Assembly: GCF_000245755.1 (NCBI RefSeq)
Contig: NZ_JH601088.1
Location: 146,979-210,978 of the forward strand
Reading direction: 5' to 3'
Source of the DNA: Helcococcus kunzii ATCC 51366
GTDB taxonomy: Bacteria; Bacillota; Clostridia; Tissierellales; Peptoniphilaceae
DNA: 64,000 nucleotides
Made by a program: the position numbers and the translations under genes. Below are positions 44,353 through 52,997 of this stretch, piece by piece; position 1 is the first letter of the stretch, and each line of letters opens with the position of its first letter. The notes beneath the pieces were generated by a model. That model made no database searches and was not told the origin of the DNA. It worked only from the letters and a program-made list of their open reading frames with translations.

Positions 44353-45280
44353 TATTCCTAATAGCAAAATGATGTGTAATGTACTTATAGAATCTGCAAA
44401 AAAAGATAAAAATATTCTAGTGCTTACAAGTGATTCAAGAGGATCTGGTAAACTTGCTGATTTCGCTGATGCATTTCCTGAAAATATCATTGAAGTCGGG
44501 ATAGCTGAACAAAATATTGTCAGTATAGGTGCGGGTTTAGCACATTCCGGAAAAAGAGCATTTGTGGTTTCTCCTGCGGCGTTTTTAAGTATGAGGAGTA
44601 TCGAACAGGTTAAAGTTGATGTTGCATATTCTGAAACAAACGTGAAATTAGTTGGTATAAGTGGAGGAGTCAGCTACGGTGCTTTAGGTATGACTCATCA
44701 TTCTTTACAAGATTTTGCAGTCACAAGAGCTATACCTAATTTAAGGGTATATTGTCCAGCCGATCAAGTTGAAACAAAAAAACTTTTTGAGCAATTAGTA
44801 AAAGATGATAAACCAGCGTATATAAGATTAGGCAGAAATGCCGTGCCAATTTGTTATGATGAAAATTACTCATTTGAGATAGATAAAGCGACAATAATAA
44901 CAGAAGGAAAAGACATTCTATTAATTGGTATTGGAGAATGCTTAAATGAAGTTATAAAAGCTGGTAAATATTTAGAAGAAGACGGGATTAGCTCTACTAT
45001 ATTAGGTATTCATTCAATTAAACCTCTTGACACTAAAACTATATTAAAGTATAGCAAAGAAATAAAAAATGTGATTTCTGTTGAAGAACATAGTATTTAC
45101 GGTGGATTAGGATCTGCAATTGCAGAAATTTTGAGTGAGGAAATAGGTATAAAACAAAGAATTATTGGATTACCTGATGAAGCACTGGTTACTGGTAATT
45201 CGAAAGAAATATTTCATCATTATGGTCTAGATGCCAAATCTATTTACGAAAGTGCAAAGGATTTATTATCAGGTAAGTAA
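44345..45280 (+). CDS. Transketolase, C-terminal (pyrimidine-binding) subunit
   Basis: The 311-residue partner of the preceding subunit has the TPP-activating Glu in EVGIAEQNIVSIGAG near residues 51-65, a pyrimidine-domain SYGALGMTHHSLQDFA segment, and the C-terminal transketolase domain (about 180-300, with HSIKPLDTKTI and SVEEHSIYGGLGSAIAEIL). It is translationally coupled by overlap. Its stop is followed immediately by the FGGY kinase ATG. Confidence 0.9.
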   Translation: MNNIPNSKMMCNVLIESAKKDKNILVLTSDSRGSGKLADFADAFPENIIEVGIAEQNIVSIGAGLAHSGKRAFVVSPAAFLSMRSIEQVKVDVAYSETNVKLVGISGGVSYGALGMTHHSLQDFAVTRAIPNLRVYCPADQVETKKLFEQLVKDDKPAYIRLGRNAVPICYDENYSFEIDKATIITEGKDILLIGIGECLNEVIKAGKYLEEDGISSTILGIHSIKPLDTKTILKYSKEIKNVISVEEHSIYGGLGSAIAEILSEEIGIKQRIIGLPDEALVTGNSKEIFHHYGLDAKSIYESAKDLLSGK

Positions 45281-45281
45281 G

Positions 45282-46709
45282 ATGGCATATAGAATTGTGG
45301 TAGATCAAAGTACTACCAATACAAAAGCTATTTTATTTGAGATAGAAGGTAATGGTAGACAAGTAAATAGAGTTGATAGGGTAGACATTCCTCATAAACA
45401 AATTTATCCTAAAAAAGGATTTGTGGAACATAATCCAAAGGAAATAATTGAAAATACTATAAAAGTTATTGATGCTGTAATAGATAATAATAAATTAAAA
45501 TATTCTCAGATAAAAAGCATTTCTATTACTAATCAAAGAGAGACAATTTTAGTTTGGGATAAAATTACTGGTAAAACATATGGAAATGCAATGGTTTGGA
45601 AATGCAATAGAGGTATTGAAATATGTGAAAAACTTATAGAAAATGGTTTTGAAGATTTAATAAGAAATAAAACGGGGTTAAAAATTGATCCGTATTTTTC
45701 AGCTTCAAAATTAGCACATTTCTTTAAGAATAATAAAATTTGTGAATTAGAAAAGAAAAATTTAGCTATTGGAACAATGGATTCTTGGCTCATTTGGAAT
45801 CTTTCAGAAGAAGGAAACTTTTATACAGAAGAAAGCAATGCTTGTAGAACTCTTTTATTTGATATAAGAAATAAGAGATGGGATGAAGAACTTTGTAAAA
45901 TTTTTGATGTGCCTATTAATGCTTTACCTAAAGTGGTTGATTCTAATACTGATTTTGGTGCGTATAAAGGAATAAAAATTTCTTCAGTATTGGCAGATTC
46001 TCAATCGGCGCTACTAGGTAATAAATGCCTAGAAGAGGGTCAAATTAAGGCGACCTTAGGTACAGGCTCATCAATGTTGTTAAACTTTGGAAATAAAATA
46101 TGTAAAAATGAAAGAATTGTTACTACAATAGCATGGAATAAAAATGGAAAAACTACATATGCTTTAGAAGGAATAATAAAATCCTATGGAGATATCCTTA
46201 ATTGGGGAAAAAATAAATTAAATTTATTTTCTAGTTATGATGAAGCATCGAAACTAGCTTTAGAAGATAATAATAAAACGGATGTGATATTTGTTCCTGC
46301 TATTCAGGGGTTAAGCGCTCCATTTTGGAAACCTAAAGCGAAAGGGGCTTTTTTAAATATGTCAATTACTAGTACAAAAAAAGATTTAATAAAAGCGATG
46401 TTTGATTCTTTAGCGTTCCAGACTAGAGCGGTGATTGATTTATATGCTGAAGTTCTAAATAAAGAAATAGAGGAAATTTTTCTGGATGGTGGATCTACAA
46501 AGAATCCATTCTTTATGCAGCTATTAGCTGATGTAACACAAAAGAAATTATTTGTGATGGATATAGAAGAAGCTTCAGCTTTAGGAACTTTGGTGATAAT
46601 GGATGGGATGGAGAATTATACTCCAAAAGTTAAGAAAGAATACATTCCTACTAAAAGTTATGAAAGACAATATACAAAATGGAAAGAAATAATAAAAAAA
46701 ATATTTTAA
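45282..46709 (+). CDS. FGGY-family carbohydrate kinase
   Basis: The 475-residue sugar kinase of the glycerol kinase/xylulokinase superfamily has the N-terminal phosphate-binding VVDQSTTNTKAILF, the ITNQRET segment near residue 82, and the C-terminal ADP-binding LDGGSTKNPFFMQLLADVTQKK near 400. The start is the ATG at 45282 (MAYRIVVDQST); a longer frame overlapping the transketolase gene is not needed. Candidate D-apulose kinase by context. Motifs alone would also allow xylulose, ribulose or glycerol. Confidence 0.88.
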   Translation: MAYRIVVDQSTTNTKAILFEIEGNGRQVNRVDRVDIPHKQIYPKKGFVEHNPKEIIENTIKVIDAVIDNNKLKYSQIKSISITNQRETILVWDKITGKTYGNAMVWKCNRGIEICEKLIENGFEDLIRNKTGLKIDPYFSASKLAHFFKNNKICELEKKNLAIGTMDSWLIWNLSEEGNFYTEESNACRTLLFDIRNKRWDEELCKIFDVPINALPKVVDSNTDFGAYKGIKISSVLADSQSALLGNKCLEEGQIKATLGTGSSMLLNFGNKICKNERIVTTIAWNKNGKTTYALEGIIKSYGDILNWGKNKLNLFSSYDEASKLALEDNNKTDVIFVPAIQGLSAPFWKPKAKGAFLNMSITSTKKDLIKAMFDSLAFQTRAVIDLYAEVLNKEIEEIFLDGGSTKNPFFMQLLADVTQKKLFVMDIEEASALGTLVIMDGMENYTPKVKKEYIPTKSYERQYTKWKEIIKKIF

Positions 46710-46725
46710 TGATGGAGGTATCATT

Positions 46726-47994
46726 ATGAATTTTGTAGAAAAATTTACAGAAAAAGGGCAAATGATTGCTGGAAAATTACAAGCGAATAGATATATGAAG
46801 TCAATATCTGAAGGTTTGATGTCCTTGTTACCAATTATGATGATTGGTGCTTTTTCAGTTCTTTTATCTGCCATGCAATGGGAAACGTATCAGAATTTGA
46901 TAGCACCAATAAAAGCATATATTGCACTTCCGGCTAAATTTACAAATGACGCACTAGCTTTATATGCTGTGTTTTCTATATCATATAGACTAGCAAAAAC
47001 TTTTGATATAGATGGATTGGTGCCTGGATTTATTGGGCTATTTAGCTTTTTAGTTGTAACACCAATTACAGAATTTGCTGTTGAAGGCTCTGAAATGCCA
47101 GTAGGTGCATTGACTTTTGATTGGTTAGGAGCAAAAGGATTATTTGCTGCTATGATTATTGGTCTTTTATCAACCAGACTATATGTTTTATTTGTAAAAC
47201 GAAATTGGACAATTAAAATGCCTGATGGAGTGCCACCAACAATAAGTAGAACTTTTTCAGGTTTAATACCTGCAATAATGGTTGGTATAATATTTACTAT
47301 AGTATCAGCGATATTTAGTAAAACTTCTTTTGGTAGTGTACATCAGTTTGTTTACACATTAATTCAAACTCCACTACAAAATTTAGGTGGTTCAATTTGG
47401 TCAATTACAATTGCTCTATTCCTAATGCAATTACTATGGGTGTTTGGTATACATGGCGGTATTGTTATTTTAGCGATTATCAGACCAATAATAACAGCAT
47501 TAGATTTAGAAAATCTCGCAGCATACCAAGCTGGACAACCAATGCCAAATTTAGTATCAGGTGGTCTTTGGTCAACATATGCTAACTTTTCACCTATGAT
47601 AGGATTAGTTATAGTTTTACTATTTATGAGTAAAAGTAAACAGTTTAAAACTATAGGAAAATTAGGTGCGCCAGGATCATTATTTGGTATTCATGAACCT
47701 TTGATTTTTGGTTTACCAATTGTTATGAATCCAATATTAGCCATTCCATATATTTTGGCTCCAATCGTATGTTTATTACTAGGTTACTTCTTGACTGTTA
47801 TTGGAATACTTCCAATCCCTATAGGAATGCAAGTGCCATTTGGAGCACCAATATTTGTATCTGGATTACTTCAAGGTAGCTGGAAGTTAGGAGTGGCACA
47901 AATTTTAATGATATTTGTCACTACTGCATTATATTATCCATTTGTAAAAATTCTTGATAAAAGAAATGTTAAAGCGGAACAAATGAATAACTAA
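46726..47994 (+). CDS. PTS lactose/cellobiose-family EIIC permease
   Basis: The 422-residue transmembrane permease subunit has about ten helices, with N-terminal VEKFTEKGQMIAGKLQANRY and SISEGLMSLLPIMMIGAFSVLL, and the mid-protein LLWVFGIHGG and FGIHEPLIFGLPIVMNP loops that bind sugar in the CelB family. It imports a sugar, probably a disaccharide, with phosphorylation. GGAGG lies upstream. The matching EIIB is two genes downstream. An EIIA gene is missing from the locus and must come from elsewhere. Confidence 0.93.
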   Translation: MNFVEKFTEKGQMIAGKLQANRYMKSISEGLMSLLPIMMIGAFSVLLSAMQWETYQNLIAPIKAYIALPAKFTNDALALYAVFSISYRLAKTFDIDGLVPGFIGLFSFLVVTPITEFAVEGSEMPVGALTFDWLGAKGLFAAMIIGLLSTRLYVLFVKRNWTIKMPDGVPPTISRTFSGLIPAIMVGIIFTIVSAIFSKTSFGSVHQFVYTLIQTPLQNLGGSIWSITIALFLMQLLWVFGIHGGIVILAIIRPIITALDLENLAAYQAGQPMPNLVSGGLWSTYANFSPMIGLVIVLLFMSKSKQFKTIGKLGAPGSLFGIHEPLIFGLPIVMNPILAIPYILAPIVCLLLGYFLTVIGILPIPIGMQVPFGAPIFVSGLLQGSWKLGVAQILMIFVTTALYYPFVKILDKRNVKAEQMNN

Positions 47995-48007
47995 AAGAGG
48001 GGAAGAT

Positions 48008-48910
48008 ATGAAATCTTTAATTGAAAATATAGATAATAATGGTGCTTATGTAAAATATTATTTACAAGAACCAAATAAAGAAATTGACATAGATAGAAAA
48101 TATCCCACTATTGTTATTTGTCCTGGTGGAGCATATTTTTGGACGTCATATAGAGAAGATGAATATGTTGCATTAAAATTTTTATCAGAAGGCTTTAATG
48201 TAGCTGTAGTTCACTATGCTACAGAAGGTTTAGAAGCAATGAATGTAGAAAAAGAAGAGGATTTACCAAAGAATCCAGTTTCAAAATTCCCAAATCCACT
48301 GATTTCTTTAGCTAAAGTTGTCAAAAACATTAGAGAACATTCGAAAGAATGGTCGGTTGATGAGAATTATATAATAGTAGGAGGCTTCTCAGCTGGAGGA
48401 AACTTAACTGCACAATACGGCACTCTTTGGAATCAAAAATGGCTTAGTGAAAAATTAGAATGTGATAGTGAGTTGCTAAAACCTACACATCTAATGTTGG
48501 CTTATGCTGCATTAAATCTAAAATATGAAAAAAATGATAAGAATAGAGTTATATATGCAGCAACTGGTAAATTCAATCCTACAAATGAAGAATTGCAATA
48601 CATTAATCCTATAAGAAATGTATCAAAAGATACACCTCCATCTTTCATTTGGCATACTTTGGAAGATGTATTAGTACCAGCAACTGATTCTTTAGAATTT
48701 GCATTAGAATTAAATAAATATGAAATTCCTTATGAACTTCATATTTTTAATAAAGCGAAACATGGTTTAGTATTAGGTGATTTAATGACAGGAGTTAAAG
48801 CAGATCAAGCAAATGCCCAAGTTTATAAGTGGGTAGATCTATTCATAGAATGGCTTTCTCCATATAAAACAATCAGAAGAAGCTTTTATAAAGGTATAGA
48901 AAAGAAATAA
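48008..48910 (+). CDS. Alpha/beta hydrolase, acetyl esterase-like
   Basis: 300 residues, cytoplasmic (no signal peptide). The oxyanion segment is CPGGAYFWTS near residue 40, the nucleophile Ser lies in GGFSAGGNL near 124, the Asp in LEDVLVPATDS near 220 and the His in KAKHGLVLG near 253. The HGGG-like start and the insertion between PTS genes suggest it removes acetyl groups from imported sugars, as acetyl-xylan or cephalosporin-C-deacetylase-like esterases do in other PTS operons. Plant-derived apiose-containing glycans are often acetylated, which fits. Confidence 0.85.
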   Translation: MKSLIENIDNNGAYVKYYLQEPNKEIDIDRKYPTIVICPGGAYFWTSYREDEYVALKFLSEGFNVAVVHYATEGLEAMNVEKEEDLPKNPVSKFPNPLISLAKVVKNIREHSKEWSVDENYIIVGGFSAGGNLTAQYGTLWNQKWLSEKLECDSELLKPTHLMLAYAALNLKYEKNDKNRVIYAATGKFNPTNEELQYINPIRNVSKDTPPSFIWHTLEDVLVPATDSLEFALELNKYEIPYELHIFNKAKHGLVLGDLMTGVKADQANAQVYKWVDLFIEWLSPYKTIRRSFYKGIEKK

Positions 48911-48932
48911 AATAAATTCGAGGAGTAGAGTA

Positions 48933-49250
48933 ATGGACAAAAAGGTAATTATGTTAGCTTGTGCTGGAGGTCTAAGTACAAGTATGTTAGTAACTAAGAT
49001 GCAAAAAGCTGCATTAGAAAAAGACATAAATGCAGAAATATTTGCAGTATCAACATCTGAAGCGATAAACAAAATAAAAAACAATGATAAAATAGATGTC
49101 ATACTTTTAGGACCTCAAGTTAAATATCAAGAAAAAGAATTTAAAAAACAAGTAGAAGGAACAAGTATAAAATTAGCAGTCATTAATATGATGGATTATG
49201 GAATGATGAATGGTGACAAAGTACTAAATAATGCCATGGAAATGATTTAA
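48933..49250 (+). CDS. PTS lactose/cellobiose-family EIIB
   Basis: The 105-residue phosphocarrier has its active-site Cys at residue 10 in MLACAGGLSTSMLV, the P-loop typical of EIIB-Lac/Cel. GPQVKYQEKEF near 68-78 and INMMDYGMMNG near 87-97 complete the fold. It receives phosphate from an EIIA not encoded here and passes it to sugar bound to the EIIC at 46726-47994. It is the last gene of the operon, followed by a conserved-family terminator. Confidence 0.93.
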   Translation: MDKKVIMLACAGGLSTSMLVTKMQKAALEKDINAEIFAVSTSEAINKIKNNDKIDVILLGPQVKYQEKEFKKQVEGTSIKLAVINMMDYGMMNGDKVLNNAMEMI

Positions 49251-49264
49251 ATCAATAAAAAAGT

Positions 49265-49312
49265 GAGAGCTATTGCAAAATGAGAATGTATATTGCAGTA
49301 GCTCTTTCTTTA
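49265..49312 (+). terminator. Terminator of the sugar operon, GCTGTTGCAAAAT family
   Basis: AGAGCTATTGCAA pairs with TTGCAGTAGCTCT, followed by TTCTTT. It is the fourth member of the family. The 240 nt after it (to about 49,555) show no gene. Confidence 0.8.
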
Positions 49313-49555
49313 TAAAGCAAAATTTTATAAGTTAGAGTTGTAAAATTATTTTAGGAATGTATATTAAAATTTTTATGGTCTAGTCATACTGTTTTATTAT
49401 ATGTGAAATAAGTGGGGGATTGGAAGAATTAGTGATAAATTAGATTCTATTTTTATTTGTTTTAGATAAATTAGTTGATTTTATATTAAATAAGCTGGAT
49501 AATATCAGGCTATAGATTAAATTGGCTCACAAATCAAATATGGCTACAATTTCAC

Positions 49556-49850
49556 ATGGTCCGTATATACCTCACCCCGGTATGTTACGGACCATACCTT
49601 ATTTTTTTATGGTCCATATATACCCCTCCCAGGTATATTTAGGACCATAAAATTCTAGGAAAATTTAGAAACTATGGTCCCAAAATACCCCACCCCCGTA
49701 TATTTAAGACCATAAATCTATAGTTTTAAGTGTTAATATAAAAGGAAAACTTGAAAAACATGGTCCGTATTATACCCCCTAGGGGTATATAGGGACCATA
49801 ATTTTATAACTTATGTTCTTTTAAATACCCCCCGGGGGTATATGGACCAT
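49556..49850. repeat. Hairpin array D: five ATGGTCC...GGACCAT units
   Basis: Units lie at 49556-49595, 49609-49648, 49674-49713, 49760-49799 and 49813-49850. Lengths are 40, 40, 40, 40 and 38 nt; start-to-start 53, 65, 86 and 53 nt. Outer arms ATGGTCC/GGACCAT enclose inner arms TATACC/GGTATA and C-rich loops, so each folds into a hairpin of up to about 18 bp. Loops vary (for example CTCACCCC, CCTAGG). A sixth, solitary unit is at 31756-31795. It lies in a 994-bp gap with no coding gene. Confidence 0.85.
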
Positions 49851-49990
49851 ACTTTTAAAAAATATTAGTAAGTCCACCTAAAAATGTATTCTCATTTACA
49901 AAAAAATTCAACTCCTATAGGAATGTGTAAATCACAACGATTTGTTTAGCTAACTAATGTGGGGCGCACACTAGTCTCACTCTAGAAAAT

Positions 49991-50159
49991 TACATTCCCT
50001 CAACAATCCCGATCCCACGCTAAGCCCAAATCTTAAACATTTCCATTTCCACCCACACTAACCCTCAAACCCACACCTCCCAAATCTTCAACAACCCAAA
50101 TCCAATCTCAGCCCCGCCCCAAAAAAAAACATTCCCACCAAACCATCCCATTTCCCATA
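49991..50159 (+). other. Extremely C-rich, G-depleted tract (possible Rho site)
   Basis: By hand count this stretch has about 73 C and only 5 G in 169 nt on the plus strand, in a genome near 30% GC, and almost no self-pairing. It lies between array D and metG, downstream of the plus-strand sugar operon. It fits a Rho-utilisation site for readthrough transcripts. A similar but milder tract follows array B. Confidence 0.5.
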
Positions 50160-50244
50160 GTTTTGTATTCATCATATTTTATTGCTTCTTATACTATGAT
50201 ATAATAAATTTATTATGATTATTAATTAGATCAAGGAGGGCAGA

Positions 50245-52206
50245 ATGGATAAAAATAAGAAACCATTTTATATTACAACACCTATTTATTATCCAAGTGG
50301 TAATTTACATTTGGGGCATACATATACGACTATTGCTGCAGATGTTTTGAAGAGATATAAAAATATTCAAGGTTTTGATGCTTATTTAGTAACTGGTACT
50401 GATGAGCATGGACAAAAGATTAAGGAAGAGGCTGAAAAAAGGGGACTTACTCCTTTAGAGTTTACTACAGATATTGTTAAGTCTGTTAAGAAGTTATGGG
50501 AAACTTTAGAGATTGATTATGATACATATGTGAGAACGACTGATGAAAATCATGAAAGAAATGTTCGTGATATTTATCAAAAGCTTTATGATAAGGGAGA
50601 GATTTATAAAGGGGTTTACGAGGGATATTATTGTAAACCAGATGAAGCTTTTTGGACTGAGACACAATTAGATGAGAATGGAAATTGTCCAGAATGTGGT
50701 AGACCAGTTGTAAAACAAACTGAAGAATCTTATTTCTTTAGATTGTCCAAATATACTGACAAGATAAGAAAAATTTATGAAGATATGCCAGAGTTTTTAC
50801 TTCCTGAAAGAAGTAAGAAAGAAATGATTAATAATTTCCTTGATAAGGGATTGGATGATTTGTCTGTTTCTAGGACAAAGAAATCATTGAGTTGGGGGGT
50901 AGAATTACCTTTTGATGAAAATCATGTTGCATATGTTTGGATTGATGCGCTTTCTTCATATTTGACTGGTATTGGTTATGGTGAAGATGAAGAGAAGTTT
51001 AATCACTATTGGCCTGTGGGTATTCATTTGATGAGTAAGGAAATTGTGAGATTCCACACAATAATTTGGCCAGCGATTTTAATGGCGCTAGATTTACCTA
51101 TTCCAAATAGAGTGTTTTCACATGGTTGGATATTATTTGATGACATCAAGATGAGTAAATCTCTTGGAAATGTTGTATATGCAGAGCCATATATTGAAAG
51201 ATATGGAATCGATGCATTGAAATATTTTGTTTTAAGAGAGTTTACATTTGGACAAGACGGATCATTTACAAATGAAAAATTCTTAAATAGGGTTAATTCT
51301 GATTTGGCAAATGATTTAGGAAATCTTGTATCTAGAACAGTTTCTATGATTGAAAAATACAATGATGGAATAGTTGTTGAGCCAACTAAAGAAGGCGATT
51401 ATGACGATGATTTAAAGAATATTGCCAAAAATGTTATTAATAATGTAGAAAAACATATGGAAGAATTACAATTTTCATATGCTTTAGAAGATATTTGGAC
51501 ACTTGTAAGAAGGACAAATAAATATATTGATGAAACTTCTCCTTGGATTTTAATCAAAGAAGATAAAGAGAGATTAGATACTGTTTTATACAACTTGATT
51601 GAATCTATTAGGATTATCGCTCAATTGATAGAACCATTCTTGCCACATACTTCAGAAGAGATATTTGGTCAAATCGGAGTGGAAAACAAGGGATGGGATT
51701 CTGCAAGAGAATTTGGCGTGTATCCTGTTGGAAATAAAGTTGAAAAGAAAGATAATCTATTCCCAAGATTAGATATTAAAAAGGAATTAGAAGCGATTCA
51801 AATTGCAAATGATGAACTATTTAAGAAGAGAGTAGGAATGGTGAAGGAAGAAGCTAAGGGTGAGGAAGAAATAGAAGAAGTTGAAAATATCGAGTTTTCT
51901 GAGTTTGAAAAATTGGATATGAGAATTGGTAAAGTTATTTCTTGTGAAAAACACCCAAATGCTGATAAATTATTAGTGTTTAAAGTGAAAGTTGGAAATG
52001 AAGAAAGACAAATAGTTTCAGGTATTAAAAAATGGTATAATCCTGAAGAATTAGTTGGAAAGAACTTAGTTGTCTTGATGAATTTAAAACCAATTAAATT
52101 AAGAGGGGTAGAATCACAAGGTATGCTTTTAGCTGCTGAAAAAGATGATAAATTATCTCTTCTTACACCATTAAATGAAGTTGAAAATGGAGCAAAAATC
52201 TCATAA
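50245..52206 (+). CDS. metG: Methionyl-tRNA synthetase
   Basis: The 653-residue class I synthetase has HIGH-equivalent HLGH at 22-25, KMSKS at 302-306 (DIKMSKSLGN), and one CxxC pair in NCPECGRPV near 151. A C-terminal EMAP/Trbp111-like tRNA-binding domain (about 550-650, with FEKLDMRIGKVISCEKHPNADKL in part) marks the homodimeric form. GGAGGGC lies 6 nt upstream. It heads the metG-tatD-rnmV-ksgA operon, a common Firmicutes order. No T-box or S-box is seen upstream. Confidence 0.97.
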   Translation: MDKNKKPFYITTPIYYPSGNLHLGHTYTTIAADVLKRYKNIQGFDAYLVTGTDEHGQKIKEEAEKRGLTPLEFTTDIVKSVKKLWETLEIDYDTYVRTTDENHERNVRDIYQKLYDKGEIYKGVYEGYYCKPDEAFWTETQLDENGNCPECGRPVVKQTEESYFFRLSKYTDKIRKIYEDMPEFLLPERSKKEMINNFLDKGLDDLSVSRTKKSLSWGVELPFDENHVAYVWIDALSSYLTGIGYGEDEEKFNHYWPVGIHLMSKEIVRFHTIIWPAILMALDLPIPNRVFSHGWILFDDIKMSKSLGNVVYAEPYIERYGIDALKYFVLREFTFGQDGSFTNEKFLNRVNSDLANDLGNLVSRTVSMIEKYNDGIVVEPTKEGDYDDDLKNIAKNVINNVEKHMEELQFSYALEDIWTLVRRTNKYIDETSPWILIKEDKERLDTVLYNLIESIRIIAQLIEPFLPHTSEEIFGQIGVENKGWDSAREFGVYPVGNKVEKKDNLFPRLDIKKELEAIQIANDELFKKRVGMVKEEAKGEEEIEEVENIEFSEFEKLDMRIGKVISCEKHPNADKLLVFKVKVGNEERQIVSGIKKWYNPEELVGKNLVVLMNLKPIKLRGVESQGMLLAAEKDDKLSLLTPLNEVENGAKIS

Positions 52207-52997
52207 TGAAAGAATATATAATTGATTCACATGCACATTTAGATCATGAAAGATTTGATGAGGACAGACAAGAAATAATTGATAGATTTGAAGAAGATAA
52301 GGTACTTGCGATGATAAATCCCTCTTGTGATTTAGAGTCTGCCTTAGCTTCAATAGAACTTGCGAAAGAAAATGAAAGGGTGTTTGCTATGGTGGGCACT
52401 CATCCTCATGAAGCTCAATATTATAATGAAGAATTGAGACAAAAATACAAAGAATTGGCTTTTGAAAATAAGAAAGTAGTAGCTGTTGGAGAGATAGGTT
52501 TAGACTATCATTATGATTTTAGTCCAAGAGATAAACAGATTGAAGTGTTTATTGATCAGATTAAATTAGCTAAAGAACTTGATTTGCCGATAGTTATACA
52601 TTCCAGAGAAGCGTTTGAAGATACCTATAAAGTTTTAAGCGAGCATGCTAAGGGTATGAAAGTCTTGCTTCATTCATTTAATGAAACATGGGAAGAATGT
52701 CAAAAATATCTAGAATTAGGTTATTATATTTCTTTAGGTGGAATGATTACATTTAAAAATGCGAAAAACTTGATTAAAGTGGTGGAAAATGTACCTATTG
52801 ATAAACTTCTTTTAGAAACTGATGCACCATATCTGACACCTGTTCCAAATAGGGGGAAGAGAAATGAGTCAAAATACACTCACTTGGTTGCAAAGCGTGT
52901 TTCTGAGATGAGAGTTGAAGATTTAGAATATATTAATGAAACGACAAATAACAATACTATTGAATTTTTTGGGTTGGATTTGCCATGGATAAAATAA
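52206..52997 (+). CDS. tatD: TatD family metal-dependent deoxyribonuclease
   Basis: The 263-residue TIM-barrel metallohydrolase has the metal motif DSHAHLDH (residues 7-14), Glu in GEIGLDYHYD near 97, His in PIVIHSREAF near 133 and Asp in LLETDAPYL near 205. It acts as a 3'-5' DNase with roles in DNA repair and turnover. Its start overlaps the last base of the metG stop, and its end overlaps rnmV by 13 nt, so it is tightly coupled in the operon. Confidence 0.93.
   Translation: MKEYIIDSHAHLDHERFDEDRQEIIDRFEEDKVLAMINPSCDLESALASIELAKENERVFAMVGTHPHEAQYYNEELRQKYKELAFENKKVVAVGEIGLDYHYDFSPRDKQIEVFIDQIKLAKELDLPIVIHSREAFEDTYKVLSEHAKGMKVLLHSFNETWEECQKYLELGYYISLGGMITFKNAKNLIKVVENVPIDKLLLETDAPYLTPVPNRGKRNESKYTHLVAKRVSEMRVEDLEYINETTNNNTIEFFGLDLPWIK

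Noticed and set aside
49860..50244. T-box or S-box riboswitch upstream of metG
   Set aside because: The sequence is G-poor and unstructured; no conserved box motifs seen.
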